Below, one piece after another: positions 25,646 to 33,920 of a stretch of 41,684 nucleotides of DNA (the stretch's first letter is position 1; each line of letters opens with the position of its first letter). The stretch is taken from contig PLHW01000014.1 of assembly GCA_003139095.1 (NCBI GenBank), forward strand, positions 1 to 41,684, read 5' to 3'. The translations under genes and the position numbers were made by a program. Under the pieces are notes generated by a model that searched no databases, had not been told where the DNA came from, and saw only the letters and a list, made by a program, of their open reading frames with translations. Origin of the DNA: Acidobacteriaceae bacterium. Its GTDB lineage: Bacteria; Acidobacteriota; Terriglobia; Terriglobales; Acidobacteriaceae.

Positions 25646-26737
25646 CTACTTCGGTGAGATGCCTCGCCTTGTGACCAGATAAACCGCAAAGCTTCCCAGC
25701 CAATGGCCGCCCTCGTAATGCTCGCCTGTCACAGCAGCCAAACCCGTCCGCCTGTGCGCCTCGGCGGTCGCCTTGATCGACGGCAGCCGCTTGTCATTTT
25801 TCGGCAAACCAGCGGCGATTCCCTCCAGCATCCATGCTCGGCTGAGATTGAGCCCGTCTAAATGGGCGAGCTTCGGATCGCTTGGATCAGGCGACACGAC
25901 GGGCTGTAACCATTTACCGGCGCCCGACGTGGAAATTTGAGGCATGAAGGTCCGGAGCCAGCGTGCAAACTCTTGGCTCGGCAAAACCCGCCGCATCACG
26001 TCCGCTTCGCCGAGGCACGGCGAAAGGAAATCCTCGCCAGAGGGCTCATAGGTTAGCGGGCAGTTCTTGTCGCTAAGGTAGAACTGTTTGGCTTTGGAAA
26101 CCACTAACTCAGCGAATTTCTCGTCGCCACTCCCATGCGCATAATCGAGCATCAGACCGAGCGCGAAAGCCGTCTGGTCGTGTTCGCCGATCCGAACAGG
26201 GTGGGAGAGCTTCGGCAGCCAGTTGTTCAGCCGTTCCAGTACGACCGTCTCAAGCGGGCGCAGATTAGCCGCCATCTCTTTACTCTGCGGATCGTCCCAT
26301 TCGCGTAATTCCCCAACCAACTGAAGCAGCCACGCCAGCCCATATGGGCGCTCAAAACTGGCGCGTCCCTCTCCCCGGAGGTATGCGGCCTCCTGCACGA
26401 TGTTTTCTGCCGTCAGGCTCTGCCGCAATGCTTCGCGAGCCGACTGAACAAACGGGGCGTCCGGAAAGGTCCTGACCAAGCGAACGAGAAGCCAATGTCC
26501 GTGGACGGAAGAATGCCAGTCGTAGCAGCCATAGAATGCGGGCGTCAATTTCCGAGGTGGGGCCGCATCTGCATCGCTATTCAACGTGTGGCTAATGTGA
26601 TTTGGGTACTCTTTGTGCACGCAAGCAAGGGCAAGACTCGCAAACCGCTGAGCCGCTCTGGTGTCGAACTCCGCTGTGTTTTGGGCGGCAGCACTCATCG
26701 TGAAGAGCAGGAACATGGCGCAAGAGATGAATTTCAT
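25646..26737 (-). CDS. secreted DUF2891-family protein
   Basis: From the ATG at 26737 the protein is 363 residues with a signal peptide (MKFISCAMFLLFTMSAAAQ). The mature part matches the DUF2891 family, seen as FYGCYDWHSSVHGHWLLVRL, then RPYGLAWLLQLVGELREWDD, then GEHDQTAFALGLMLDYA and GEADVMRRVLPSQEFARWL. The family is all-helical, possibly an alpha/alpha toroid like some glycoside-processing enzymes, with conserved Asp, His and Glu, but has no proven activity. A frame open upstream to 27190 is not used, because the signal peptide marks the real start. The TPR gene lies 83 bases upstream on the same strand. Confidence 0.85.
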   Translation of the reverse strand: MKFISCAMFLLFTMSAAAQNTAEFDTRAAQRFASLALACVHKEYPNHISHTLNSDADAAPPRKLTPAFYGCYDWHSSVHGHWLLVRLVRTFPDAPFVQSAREALRQSLTAENIVQEAAYLRGEGRASFERPYGLAWLLQLVGELREWDDPQSKEMAANLRPLETVVLERLNNWLPKLSHPVRIGEHDQTAFALGLMLDYAHGSGDEKFAELVVSKAKQFYLSDKNCPLTYEPSGEDFLSPCLGEADVMRRVLPSQEFARWLRTFMPQISTSGAGKWLQPVVSPDPSDPKLAHLDGLNLSRAWMLEGIAAGLPKNDKRLPSIKATAEAHRRTGLAAVTGEHYEGGHWLGSFAVYLVTRRGISPK

Positions 26738-26820
26738 CGGGTGATACTTTAGCGGAACGGCATCAACAGTGCGAATCCGCTGCCCGCTCCAAGGGAGAGC
26801 TTGAGAAAACTGAAAGCCGA

Positions 26821-27744
26821 TTAAGACAGCTTCTTTCTGGCAAACGGGACTGCGTATGCGGCAGTGGAATTGTGCGAGCTTGCTGTGGACGCCTTGCGGT
26901 AGTATTCGACTGCCTTGTCCTTCTCGCCCAGCTTTTCGTAGGTTTGCCCAATCATGCACTGGATGAATGGATCGTTCGGGTTCGCTTTGCTTAGCTCGTC
27001 CAGTGTTGTTTTGTAGTCGCCCGCATAGAAGGCCACGTAGCCTTTCAGGTAGGGGAAGAAAGGTGCTTGCTCTGGGATGGTGCCCTTGTCGAGAATGGTT
27101 TTCGCCGCAACAACATGCTTTTGCGCTTCCGCTTGGTCGCCGCGCCGGGCGGCGATGCGAGCCTGCGCGTGCTCCCACCGGAAGTTCCACAAGTCTTGCC
27201 GAGCGGGTGTGATGTCGGGTTCCTTGAGTCCCGTGTCATGGCCAATCTGGTACCACCTGTAAGCGGCATCCAAATCGCCCGAATCGATACAAACGCGAGC
27301 CGCCTCGTTCGCAATCTCTCCCTGCTGAAAGAAGTTCTTCGCGTTGCCGTAGAACTCGAAACCCTCCTGTTCGTACTCGACGGTTTTCTGGCAATTCCCC
27401 TCGAACGCATAGGACATCGCCATCGCTCTCTTGGCTGACGCCTTGCCCTCAGGCGTGTCCGCAACGTCGATTGCCTTCGTAAAATACTTCCGGGCCTCCT
27501 CGCCCTTGCCCATCAGGTCGAGTACACTCCCAGCCGCGATGTTGGCAGGAACCGAATTCGGTGAGGTCCGGAGCGTCTGCCGATACAGAGCCAACGCCTC
27601 TTCCGGTTTTCCGTCCCGCACTAACTGCTGCCCTTGTTTGACGAACTCAGGTTGTTGCTGTGGGGGCGCTTGGGCAAATAGCGGAGCCAGAGAACCGAGA
27701 ATCAGGAACCACGCTGAAGTAATCGCACGAATGGTCGCTTTCAT
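26821..27744 (-). CDS. secreted tetratricopeptide-repeat protein
   Basis: The 307-residue protein has a signal peptide (MKATIRAITSAWFLILGSLA, cut near APPQ) and several TPR units (VKQGQQLVRDGKPEEALALY, ANIAAGSVLDLMGKGEEARK, CMIGQTYEKLGEKDKAVEYY). TPR units form a right-handed superhelix for protein contacts, so it probably works in the periplasm as a scaffold. It is located before the DUF2891 gene on the same strand and could form an operon with it, although the 83-base gap leaves room for a separate promoter. Partner proteins are unknown. Confidence 0.85.
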   Translation of the reverse strand: MKATIRAITSAWFLILGSLAPLFAQAPPQQQPEFVKQGQQLVRDGKPEEALALYRQTLRTSPNSVPANIAAGSVLDLMGKGEEARKYFTKAIDVADTPEGKASAKRAMAMSYAFEGNCQKTVEYEQEGFEFYGNAKNFFQQGEIANEAARVCIDSGDLDAAYRWYQIGHDTGLKEPDITPARQDLWNFRWEHAQARIAARRGDQAEAQKHVVAAKTILDKGTIPEQAPFFPYLKGYVAFYAGDYKTTLDELSKANPNDPFIQCMIGQTYEKLGEKDKAVEYYRKASTASSHNSTAAYAVPFARKKLS

Positions 27745-27807
27745 GGGCCTGATTATAAATCGCCCAATCGCGTGATCGCGCTATGCGAGTGCGGTACCAT
27801 AATTCCC

Positions 27808-28362
27808 ATGGAAGTCAGCACTATCCAGTCGTTTCTCGATTACTTCAGCAAAATTCGTGAGCGCACGATGCGGGTCGTTGCCTGTATTCCACCCGACAAA
27901 ATCGAGTGGCGTGCGGCGGCAGGCAAGTTTACGCTCGGTGACCTTGCCCGACACATTGCCGCGACCGAAAGAAACGTCTTTGTGGAGTGCGCATGCGGTG
28001 GGCGTAACCGCTATACGGGGTGTGGACGCGAACTGGCGGAAGGCCGCGACGCGGTTGTGCAATTCATGGAACGAATGCACAGCGAATCAATGAATATGCT
28101 GACGCGGCTGAGCGACGACCAATTGCAGCAAAAGTGCCAGTCGGCGGACGGAACCCCGATGACCACTTGGAAGCTCTTGCGCTCGATGGTGGAGCACGAG
28201 GTTCACCATCGCGGCGAACTATACGCTTTTCTCGGAGTGCTCGGTATTAACGTGCCGCCGCTTTACGGTCTGACTTCAGAGCAATTGCGGGAGATCGCGA
28301 GTCGTACACAGAGCGCAGGAGACTCCGACTGGAGCGCAGTCCAACGTCAAGCGGGCGGTTGA
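27808..28362 (+). CDS. DinB-family protein
   Basis: The 184-residue protein matches the DinB/YfiT-like four-helix bundle. A first His lies in LARHIAATER and the metal-binding pair in MVEHEVHHRGELYAFLGVLG. In many relatives three His bind a divalent metal and the protein acts as a thiol-dependent transferase or remains of unknown function. The ATG at 27808 is preferred to a start at 27772 that would add a short leader. The gene is divergent from the TPR gene (63-base gap) and precedes the ICMT-like gene by 39 bases, which may mean a shared transcript. Confidence 0.85.
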   Translation: MEVSTIQSFLDYFSKIRERTMRVVACIPPDKIEWRAAAGKFTLGDLARHIAATERNVFVECACGGRNRYTGCGRELAEGRDAVVQFMERMHSESMNMLTRLSDDQLQQKCQSADGTPMTTWKLLRSMVEHEVHHRGELYAFLGVLGINVPPLYGLTSEQLREIASRTQSAGDSDWSAVQRQAGG

Positions 28363-28401
28363 AACAATAGCGAGTGAGGAGGGGCTGGGGAAAGAACGAA
28401 A

Positions 28402-29478
28402 ATGCTTAAGTCGTTCGCAAGGGCGGCTGGATTTCTCGCGTACTTGCTCATCACGCTGGAAATGCTCTTCATGGTCACGCCCTTCGCTCTCTACTACTAT
28501 TCGGTCTACAGCCCGGTGCTCGTGGGTTCTTTCAGTCTTCCGGCCACGGGATGGCTGCCAGCTTTCTTTTTGCCTCATCTCTCGACGAAAATTCTTCCAA
28601 GCATGGGCGCATTGATCGTCTTGCTCGGTTTGGTCGGCTTCGCCGTGAGTGCTTTTCAACTTTACTACGCCAAATTCAGGCGGCGAGGCGTGGTACAGAG
28701 CGGCCTTTACAAGCGCATTCGACATCCCCAGTACCTGTTTCTCGGACTCGCTGGTCTCGGGCTTCTGATCCTGTGGCCGCGCTTTATCCTGCTCATCGTT
28801 TATATCAATATGCTTTGGTTCTACTACTTTTTGGCGCGTAGCGAGGAGGGTCGGATGGAGGCCCGCTATGGAGAAGCCTATCGTGAGCAAAAGCAGCGAA
28901 CTTGGATGTTTTTGCCGAGGGAAGCCGGTGAATATTTGCAGAAGCACCTGTTTGGCTGGATATACCCTTGGCGAGCGAGACTGTTTGTCATCTACTTAGT
29001 CTCTCTGGCGGTCACGATCAACGTAGCATTCGGGCTGCGCGAGACCAGCCTTGCTCTGACCACGCATATCATCCTGCCGAAACAGAAGATTGCGGCAGTA
29101 TCATTTTTATCTGAGAATGAGGAACAACTGCGCGACCTTATCCAATCGGCGGAAGGCGCTGAAGAAGCCCAAGATCGGATCAAGGCAGAGGATACTTGGA
29201 TTCTCGTGCAAGCAATGGAAGGAAAGCGTCCGGTTGTTCATATAATGATCGACGCCGGTATGATGCGTCGAAAGGCCGAAGACCTGAACTTAGCAAAGCA
29301 GGGAGTGAAATTGGTGTTTTTGCGATCAAAAGGTGGGCTTGCGCAGGATCAGCCTTTTAGCCCTTGGGTGCGTTGGCAGCCTGTTTTGGTCGTCGAAATG
29401 AACGATGGCAAAGTGTCGCAAGTCCAGAGCCTTGATCGAGGTCTCTTCGTCGGTAACCCAGCGATGCCAGTTTTCTAA
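28402..29478 (+). CDS. isoprenylcysteine carboxyl methyltransferase-like membrane protein
   Basis: The 358-residue protein has about five membrane segments and the ICMT/PEMT signature GLYKRIRHPQYLFLGLAGLG, followed by ARSEEGRMEARYGEAYREQK. In related enzymes the RHPxY...EE pattern binds S-adenosylmethionine. Bacterial members methylate or reductively modify lipid-like substrates, mostly unknown. The C-terminal third (from about 190) is soluble and carries a domain I do not recognise (ASSLxxENEEQLRDLIQS-like). GAGGAGGGG just upstream of the ATG at 28402 gives a good ribosome binding site. It may be cotranscribed with the DinB gene. Confidence 0.75.
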   Translation: MLKSFARAAGFLAYLLITLEMLFMVTPFALYYYSVYSPVLVGSFSLPATGWLPAFFLPHLSTKILPSMGALIVLLGLVGFAVSAFQLYYAKFRRRGVVQSGLYKRIRHPQYLFLGLAGLGLLILWPRFILLIVYINMLWFYYFLARSEEGRMEARYGEAYREQKQRTWMFLPREAGEYLQKHLFGWIYPWRARLFVIYLVSLAVTINVAFGLRETSLALTTHIILPKQKIAAVSFLSENEEQLRDLIQSAEGAEEAQDRIKAEDTWILVQAMEGKRPVVHIMIDAGMMRRKAEDLNLAKQGVKLVFLRSKGGLAQDQPFSPWVRWQPVLVVEMNDGKVSQVQSLDRGLFVGNPAMPVF

Positions 29479-29660
29479 CTCTTCCGGAACGGATAGTGAA
29501 GATTGTTCCGCCAAAGCCCAACCTAAGAATGGGGCGCTTCAGGTCGGAGGCTTAGTAGCGAACTCCAGAGAATGTGAGAACACAGGCTAAGAGCAGCACA
29601 ACAGATCAACCCCCGCTCGAACATAGCCGAGGTTGCCAAGCGTGAGGCGTACCATTGGGC

Positions 29661-29834
29661 ATGAGCAGAATACAACCAGAATGCCCCGAACTAGACCTTT
29701 CTGATCGGTCGGTAGCTGCCGATGTCCTCCTTCGACAAGAACCAGACGAGGAAGAAGACGAGGAGGAAGACGAAGGTGACGGCAAAGAAAAAGAGGATGA
29801 TGAGGATATGACCGACGACGGCTACTCGGAGTGA
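29661..29834 (+). CDS. 57-residue highly acidic small protein
   Basis: The frame starts MSRIQPECPELDLSDRSVAA and turns into an acidic run (EPDEEEDEEEDEGDGKEKED) before ending TDDGYSE. The coding strand is proven by the opposite strand being a chance hydrophobic frame. I believe similar acidic peptides with the PELDLS...VLLRxEPDEEE pattern occur in Acidobacteriota, but this is unchecked recollection. It may be intrinsically disordered and bind cations or basic partners. It lies just before the integrase remnant. Confidence 0.55.
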   Translation: MSRIQPECPELDLSDRSVAADVLLRQEPDEEEDEEEDEGDGKEKEDDEDMTDDGYSE

Positions 29835-29930
29835 ACGTGGAACATGCCCACCGCCACGCGCAAACACAATTCGGGTCGCTTGGATCACTGCTCGTGAAGG
29901 CTCCTAGACAGGTTACTTCAGTTCCGTCAT
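29835..29930. other. short spacer before the integrase remnant
   Basis: No gene is supported between the acidic peptide and the integrase fragment. Confidence 0.3.
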
Positions 29931-30227
29931 GTGGTGTTTGCCGCCCCGGTGAAGCTGGGGCGTTTACCGTGGTCGCATGATTCAGTGAACGACGCTTACG
30001 CGAAGGTAGCGAAGATCGCGGGCATTGGACATGTGAGCAGTCACACGATGCGACACACCTACCGCTCGTGGCTTGATGCAGTGGGAACGCCAATCGCCGT
30101 CCAGCAAAAGCTGCTGAGGCACGCGGACATCCGCACCACGATGAATGTCTACGGCGACGTGGTGACGGATGAGATGGAGCAAGCTCACTCGAAGGTCGTT
30201 CGCATGGCACTTGTCCCCGTGAACTGA
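29931..30227 (+). pseudogene. C-terminal fragment of a tyrosine recombinase (integrase)
   Basis: The fragment holds the catalytic core's last part: SSHTMRHTYRSWLDAVGTPI (the HxxR box with Arg and the following region), QQKLLRHADIRTTMNVYGDV (His and the Tyr nucleophile) and an end like the family tail. The N-terminal core-binding domain and the first catalytic Arg are missing, so no full enzyme can be made. It ends 38 bases from the 3' end of the tRNA-Sec gene, exactly where an integrase gene of a tRNA-targeting element is usually found. The fragment points to a past integration event. Confidence 0.8.
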
Positions 30228-30265
30228 TTTCCGAGTGATTTCGCAGCCTGTAAGTAATTGAAAAC

Positions 30266-30362
30266 TGGCGGAAGCGAGTGTGAGTCGAACACACCGGCGA
30301 CAGGAAACCTGCCGCCCGCCGGTTTTGAAGACCGGGAGGATCACCGGACCCCATGCGCTTCC
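30266..30362 (-). tRNA. selC: tRNA-Sec (UCA anticodon)
   Basis: The reverse complement folds as a bacterial selenocysteine tRNA: acceptor GGAAGCGC with CGCTTCC, a six-base-pair D stem with CGGT loop, anticodon stem CCGGT/ACCGG with loop CTTCAAA (anticodon UCA), a long variable arm (GGCGGCAGG/CCTGTCGCC, loop TTT), T stem GTGTG/CACAC with TTCGACT, and an encoded CCA at the 3' end. The length, 97 bases including CCA, the long variable arm and the extended D stem separate it from serine tRNAs. The eighth acceptor pair is C opposite U, a mismatch where bacterial tRNA-Sec usually has a pair. The tRNA implies SelA, SelB and SelD elsewhere in the genome, which are not in this window. Confidence 0.9.
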
Positions 30363-30503
30363 GTATCTCAGGTTCAGCCGCCCGCGCGTTCGAAACCCAG
30401 ATTTGAAGCCGCTCGTGCGAACAGTCTTGGGTAGGCGAGCGGCGCGGACGAGAATCCTCGTGCCGGGTTCTGCCGCTACTTCTTTCTTTAAGTTCTTTCC
30501 TTC
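30363..30503. other. hairpins between peroxiredoxin gene and tRNA-Sec
   Basis: Inverted repeats CCGCTCG/CGAGCGG and ACGAG/CTCGT lie downstream of the peroxiredoxin stop on the minus strand. They may end its transcript before the tRNA. Confidence 0.35.
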
Positions 30504-31163
30504 TTACTTGGGCTGCGCCACCATCCGCAGATACGGCTTCAGGGTTTTCCAACCGCCCGGAAATTTCTGCTTTGCCTGTTCGTCGGAGACTGCCGGCGGG
30601 ATGATCACGTCGTTTCCCGGGCGCCAGTTCACAGGGGTCGCGACGTTGTATTTGGCGGTCAACTGGATCGAGTCGAGCACGCGCAGCACCTCATCGAAGT
30701 TGCGCCCGCTGCTCATGGGGTAGCTCATCATCAGCTTGATTTTCTTGTCCGGGCCGACGATAAAGACGGTGCGCACGGTGGCGTTATCGGCGGCGGTGCG
30801 GCCTTCGCAGGTTTCGCCGGCTTCGGCGGGAAGCATGTCATAGAGCTTGGCGACTTTCAAATCCGTGTCGCCAATCATGGGATAGGTGACTTTGTGGCCC
30901 TGCGTTTCCTCGATATCGGCGGCCCACTTGCCATGATTGGTGACCGGGTCGACGCTCAGGCCGATGATCTTGGTGTTGCGCCGTGCGAACTCATCTTTTA
31001 ATCCGGCCATGTAGCCAAGTTCGGTGGTGCAAACCGGGGTGAAATCCTTGGGATGGGAAAACAGAATCGCCCAGCCGTCGCCGATCCACTGGTGGAAATC
31101 GATCTTGCCCTGAGTGGTTTCGGCGGTAAAATTCGGCGCCTCGGAGTTGATACGTAACGACAT
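30504..31163 (-). CDS. 1-Cys peroxiredoxin (Prx6 type)
   Basis: The 219-residue protein has the peroxidatic Cys45 in FTPVCTTELG, within the PxxxTxxC motif (HPKDFTPVC). The second Cys (119) in GETCEGRT is not the usual resolving position. The length and the C-terminal extension (RPGNDVIIPPAVSDEQAKQK) fit the Prx6 subfamily, which reduces peroxides with a single active Cys and outside thiols. An AGAGGA site lies four bases before the ATG. The 5' region has an AACC-N5-GGTT palindrome. The gene is core-like and is probably part of the oxidative-stress response. Confidence 0.9.
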   Translation of the reverse strand: MSLRINSEAPNFTAETTQGKIDFHQWIGDGWAILFSHPKDFTPVCTTELGYMAGLKDEFARRNTKIIGLSVDPVTNHGKWAADIEETQGHKVTYPMIGDTDLKVAKLYDMLPAEAGETCEGRTAADNATVRTVFIVGPDKKIKLMMSYPMSSGRNFDEVLRVLDSIQLTAKYNVATPVNWRPGNDVIIPPAVSDEQAKQKFPGGWKTLKPYLRMVAQPK

Positions 31164-31222
31164 GACTTCCTCTCAATTGTGAAGTGTCGATTGGCCCTCG
31201 AACGGCCCCCGAAAGAAAGATA

Positions 31223-31235
31223 AACCCTATCGGTT
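31223..31235. promoter_or_regulatory. AACC-N5-GGTT palindrome upstream of the peroxiredoxin gene
   Basis: AACCCTATCGGTT has 4-bp perfect arms with a 5-base spacer, about 60 bases before the peroxiredoxin ATG. It could be an operator for a redox or iron-sulfur regulator. The regulator is unknown. Confidence 0.3.
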
Positions 31236-31382
31236 GAGTAGAGAACATGATAAGGGCGCGGAAACGGAAACGTCAAACGGGGCTGAATCCTCGGTGCCGG
31301 CGGCGCATCGGAGTAGAATGTCGCCGGTCAGAATTCCCGGCAATTGGATTGGCTGATCAGGGTTCCTGGCACTATCAAACTT

Positions 31383-32297
31383 ATGGCGAATGCGATGCGG
31401 AAACTTTCTCTGGTGCAAGTGGACGTTTTTACCGACCGCGCTTTCACCGGCAACGCGCTGGCGGTTGTCCTCGATGGAAGCGGCCTGACGACCGAACAGA
31501 TGCAGGCCATTGCGCGGGAAACGAATTTGTCGGAGACGACCTTCATTTTGCCGGGTGATGCGGATGCCGAGCGGGAATCCGGGGTGCGGGTTCGCATTTT
31601 TACGGTGCAGGAAGAACTGCCGTTTGCCGGCCACCCAACGCTCGGCACGGCATTTGTTTTGCGCGGGAGTTCGGGCGCGGACGAAGTGCGCCTGGCACTA
31701 AAGGTGGGAACTGTGCCGGTACGTTTCTCGCAGCCGCCGTCATCCGCGCTTGCCTTTGGCGAAATGATGCAGAAGGATCCGGAATTCGGCATGATTCACG
31801 ACCGCGCGGCGGTGGCGAGCGCGACGGGTTTGAGCGTGAGCGATTTCGACGATTCGGCTCCGATCCAAACCGTTTCCACGGGCGTCCCTTTTACGGTGAC
31901 CCCGCTGCGCTCGCTCCAGACGCTGCAAGGATTTCGCCTGGATCTGAATCGCGCCGCGGAATATCTGGAGCGGAGCGGCGCAAAATTTCTGTATTTTGTT
32001 AGCCGCGAGACGGTCGATCCAAAGGCGCGGCTGCACGCTCGACTGTTTTTCTACAACGGAGAAGATCCGGCGACCGGTTCTGCCGCAGGCTGTTGCGCGG
32101 CGTGGATGGTGGCGCACGGCGTGGCTGCGAGCGACGAGCAGGTGATGATCGAACAAGGCCTCGAAATGCACCGCCCGAGTTGCATTTTCGTGCGCGCCAC
32201 GAAGCGGGGCCCGACCGGGGATAACCAAGTGGTCAATGTGCGCGTCGGTGGAAATTGTGTAGAAGTTCTGCGCGGCGAAATTATTTTTGCGCTCTAA
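31383..32297 (+). CDS. PhzF-family isomerase-like protein
   Basis: The 304-residue protein matches PhzF/YddE proteins: MRKLSLVQVDVFTDRAFTGN at the start, NALAVVLD, ETNLSETTFI (with the Glu of the active site), EELPFAGHPTLGTAFVL, and FYNGEDPATGSAAGCCAAWM. PhzF itself isomerises a phenazine precursor with a catalytic Glu and Asp; most relatives have no known substrate. The ATG at 31383 is chosen, with 31395 as an alternative. It is divergent from the peroxiredoxin gene and no phenazine genes are nearby, so a phenazine role is not supported. Confidence 0.9.
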   Translation: MANAMRKLSLVQVDVFTDRAFTGNALAVVLDGSGLTTEQMQAIARETNLSETTFILPGDADAERESGVRVRIFTVQEELPFAGHPTLGTAFVLRGSSGADEVRLALKVGTVPVRFSQPPSSALAFGEMMQKDPEFGMIHDRAAVASATGLSVSDFDDSAPIQTVSTGVPFTVTPLRSLQTLQGFRLDLNRAAEYLERSGAKFLYFVSRETVDPKARLHARLFFYNGEDPATGSAAGCCAAWMVAHGVAASDEQVMIEQGLEMHRPSCIFVRATKRGPTGDNQVVNVRVGGNCVEVLRGEIIFAL

Positions 32298-32476
32298 CCG
32301 GGCCCACCGCTGCTCGAATTGCGGTCGCGAGCGTGGGCTGCACCCGAGCCATCCACGGCGGTGCCGTTAGCGAGCGCGACACTTTACCGGAATCCAAATT
32401 CTGACTACGATTCAATTCGCTCTGCATCTCCAAAATTAAAAAAAAAGCGGCGACGACAGTCTCCCGGTCAGGTTCC

Positions 32477-32899
32477 ATGAAACCGAAGAAAACGATTCTC
32501 TGCGTCGATGACAACGAACAGGCGCTCTCCATTCGCAAAATCCTGCTGGAAACCCGCGGATATCGCGTGGTTGCGTGCAGCAACGGCGACCACGCGCTCG
32601 CGGCATTCCGCCGTGGCGGAATCGACCTGGTGCTGACGGACCTGGTCATGCCCGGGCTCGATGGCTCGCGGCTGATTGACAAAATCAAAGCGCTCTCACC
32701 GCAGACTCCGGCGGTGTTGATTTCGGCGCAGACAAAAATCTACGAGCGCGACACGCTGGCCGACATTTTCCTTCCCAAAGGAATGTACGAACCGATGGAC
32801 TTGCTGGAGAAGATTCGGTTATTGCTGGTGCGCAAACGCGGGCCAAGGCGTCCCTTTGAAGTGCGCGGCCGGCCAGCGGCAGAAGCTACAGTTGCGTAA
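32477..32899 (+). CDS. single-domain response regulator
   Basis: The 140-residue receiver has the acidic pair in ILCVDDNEQ, the phospho-acceptor Asp in VLTDLVMPGLDG and the Lys in IFLPKGM. It ends in a basic tail (VRKRGPRRPFEVRGRPAAEA) with no output domain. It differs from the receivers in the left half, which share a different pattern (VDVVIVDY), so it belongs to another group. It sits alone between PhzF-like and ABC genes. A kinase partner is not visible. Confidence 0.85.
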   Translation: MKPKKTILCVDDNEQALSIRKILLETRGYRVVACSNGDHALAAFRRGGIDLVLTDLVMPGLDGSRLIDKIKALSPQTPAVLISAQTKIYERDTLADIFLPKGMYEPMDLLEKIRLLLVRKRGPRRPFEVRGRPAAEATVA

Positions 32900-32979
32900 G
32901 CGACGATTCAGATTGCATGTGGCTTTTTGGCGATCGCGCCGCCTGGAACAAGGCACGCCTGTGATATGGTTTTTGATGA

Positions 32980-33705
32980 ATGGCGGCCTTCATAGAAGCC
33001 AAAGAACTGCGCAAGACCTACCGCGTCGGCAAAGTCGAGGTGCAAGCGTTGCGCGGCATTTCTCTTGGCGTACAAAAGGGCGAGTTTGTAACGATTGTGG
33101 GGCCGTCGGGCAGCGGCAAGTCGACACTGTTTTATCTGCTGGGCGGGCTGACGCGGCCGGATTCCGGCAGTGTGACGATCGACGGGGTGGATTTTGCGTC
33201 GCTTTCCGATAGCCAGCGCACGCGTTTGCGAAAGAGCAAAATTGGATTCGTCTTTCAGAAATTTAATCTTCTGCCGACGCTCAGTGCGCTGGGCAACATC
33301 GAGATTGCGGCCGACATCGCGGGGCGAGGCGCTCCCGATCCCGAGTTTCTAAAACGAATCAGCGCAATGCTGGGCATCGCGGGCCGCCTGGAGCATCGGC
33401 CGAACGAACTTTCTGGCGGCGAGCAGCAACGCGTGGCGCTCGCTCGCGCCCTGATTAATCAGCCGGCAATCGTGCTGGCCGACGAACCCACTGGAAATCT
33501 CGACACGAAAAACTCGGCAGCGGTGCTGAGGATGCTGCGCCAGTCGAATCAAGAGCTGGGGCAAACCGTGTTGATGATCACGCACAATCCGGAAGCGGCG
33601 GAGTACGGCGACCGAATTATTCACATGCGGGACGGCGAGATTGTGACGCCGGAGGAAGATCCGCAGTGGAGTCCGCATCGCCCGGCCGAGCCGCTGCGGT
33701 CTTAA
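32980..33705 (+). CDS. LolD/MacB-type ABC transporter ATPase
   Basis: The 241-residue protein has the full ABC set: Walker A (GPSGSGKS, residues 41-48), Q loop (VFQKFNLLPTLSALGNIE), signature (LSGGEQQR), Walker B (IVLADEPTGNLD) and the H loop (MITHNPEAAEYGDR). The EPTGNLD motif and size place it in the MacB/LolD/FtsE type that drives lipoprotein release or export of macrolides and envelope compounds. No permease gene lies next to it: the next gene is a short membrane protein on the opposite strand. Its permease partner must be elsewhere. Confidence 0.85.
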   Translation: MAAFIEAKELRKTYRVGKVEVQALRGISLGVQKGEFVTIVGPSGSGKSTLFYLLGGLTRPDSGSVTIDGVDFASLSDSQRTRLRKSKIGFVFQKFNLLPTLSALGNIEIAADIAGRGAPDPEFLKRISAMLGIAGRLEHRPNELSGGEQQRVALARALINQPAIVLADEPTGNLDTKNSAAVLRMLRQSNQELGQTVLMITHNPEAAEYGDRIIHMRDGEIVTPEEDPQWSPHRPAEPLRS

Positions 33706-33920
33706 TTGCGCCGTGGTGGAAGGGATCGTTCCCGCTTCTCCGCAGCGTCATCGCGAGCCAGGATCATTTGAAGGATGCTGGCACAGACTCCTGCAATCAG
33801 GGTGGTCGCGAAGAGAGGGTGGGCGGGCCAGATTTTATGGGCCAGGCCGAAATTCCAGAGCACGATGGATAAGACCAGAGAAGCCACCAGTGTGATTAGA
33901 AAAGTTCGCATCGTCGCCAT
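33702..33920 (-). CDS. small two-helix membrane protein
   Basis: The 72-residue protein has two hydrophobic segments (FLITLVASLVLSIVLWNFGL and FATTLIAGVCASILQMIL) and a basic tail. It overlaps the end of the ABC ATPase gene by four bases on the opposite strand. The length and position are consistent with a conserved small membrane protein; the function is unknown to me. The start at 33920 has ATGGCGACG; an ATG three codons in is possible. Confidence 0.6.
   Translation of the reverse strand: MATMRTFLITLVASLVLSIVLWNFGLAHKIWPAHPLFATTLIAGVCASILQMILARDDAAEKRERSLPPRRN

Noticed and set aside
25646-27190. 514-residue version of the DUF2891 protein
   Set aside because: The extra 150 residues are basic shadow sequence of the TPR gene, and the signal peptide begins at the ATG at 26737.
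29691-29888. minus-strand frame with a single hydrophobic segment
   Set aside because: It is the mirror of the acidic peptide gene on the plus strand; runs of Glu and Asp codons read as Phe, Leu and Val on the other strand.
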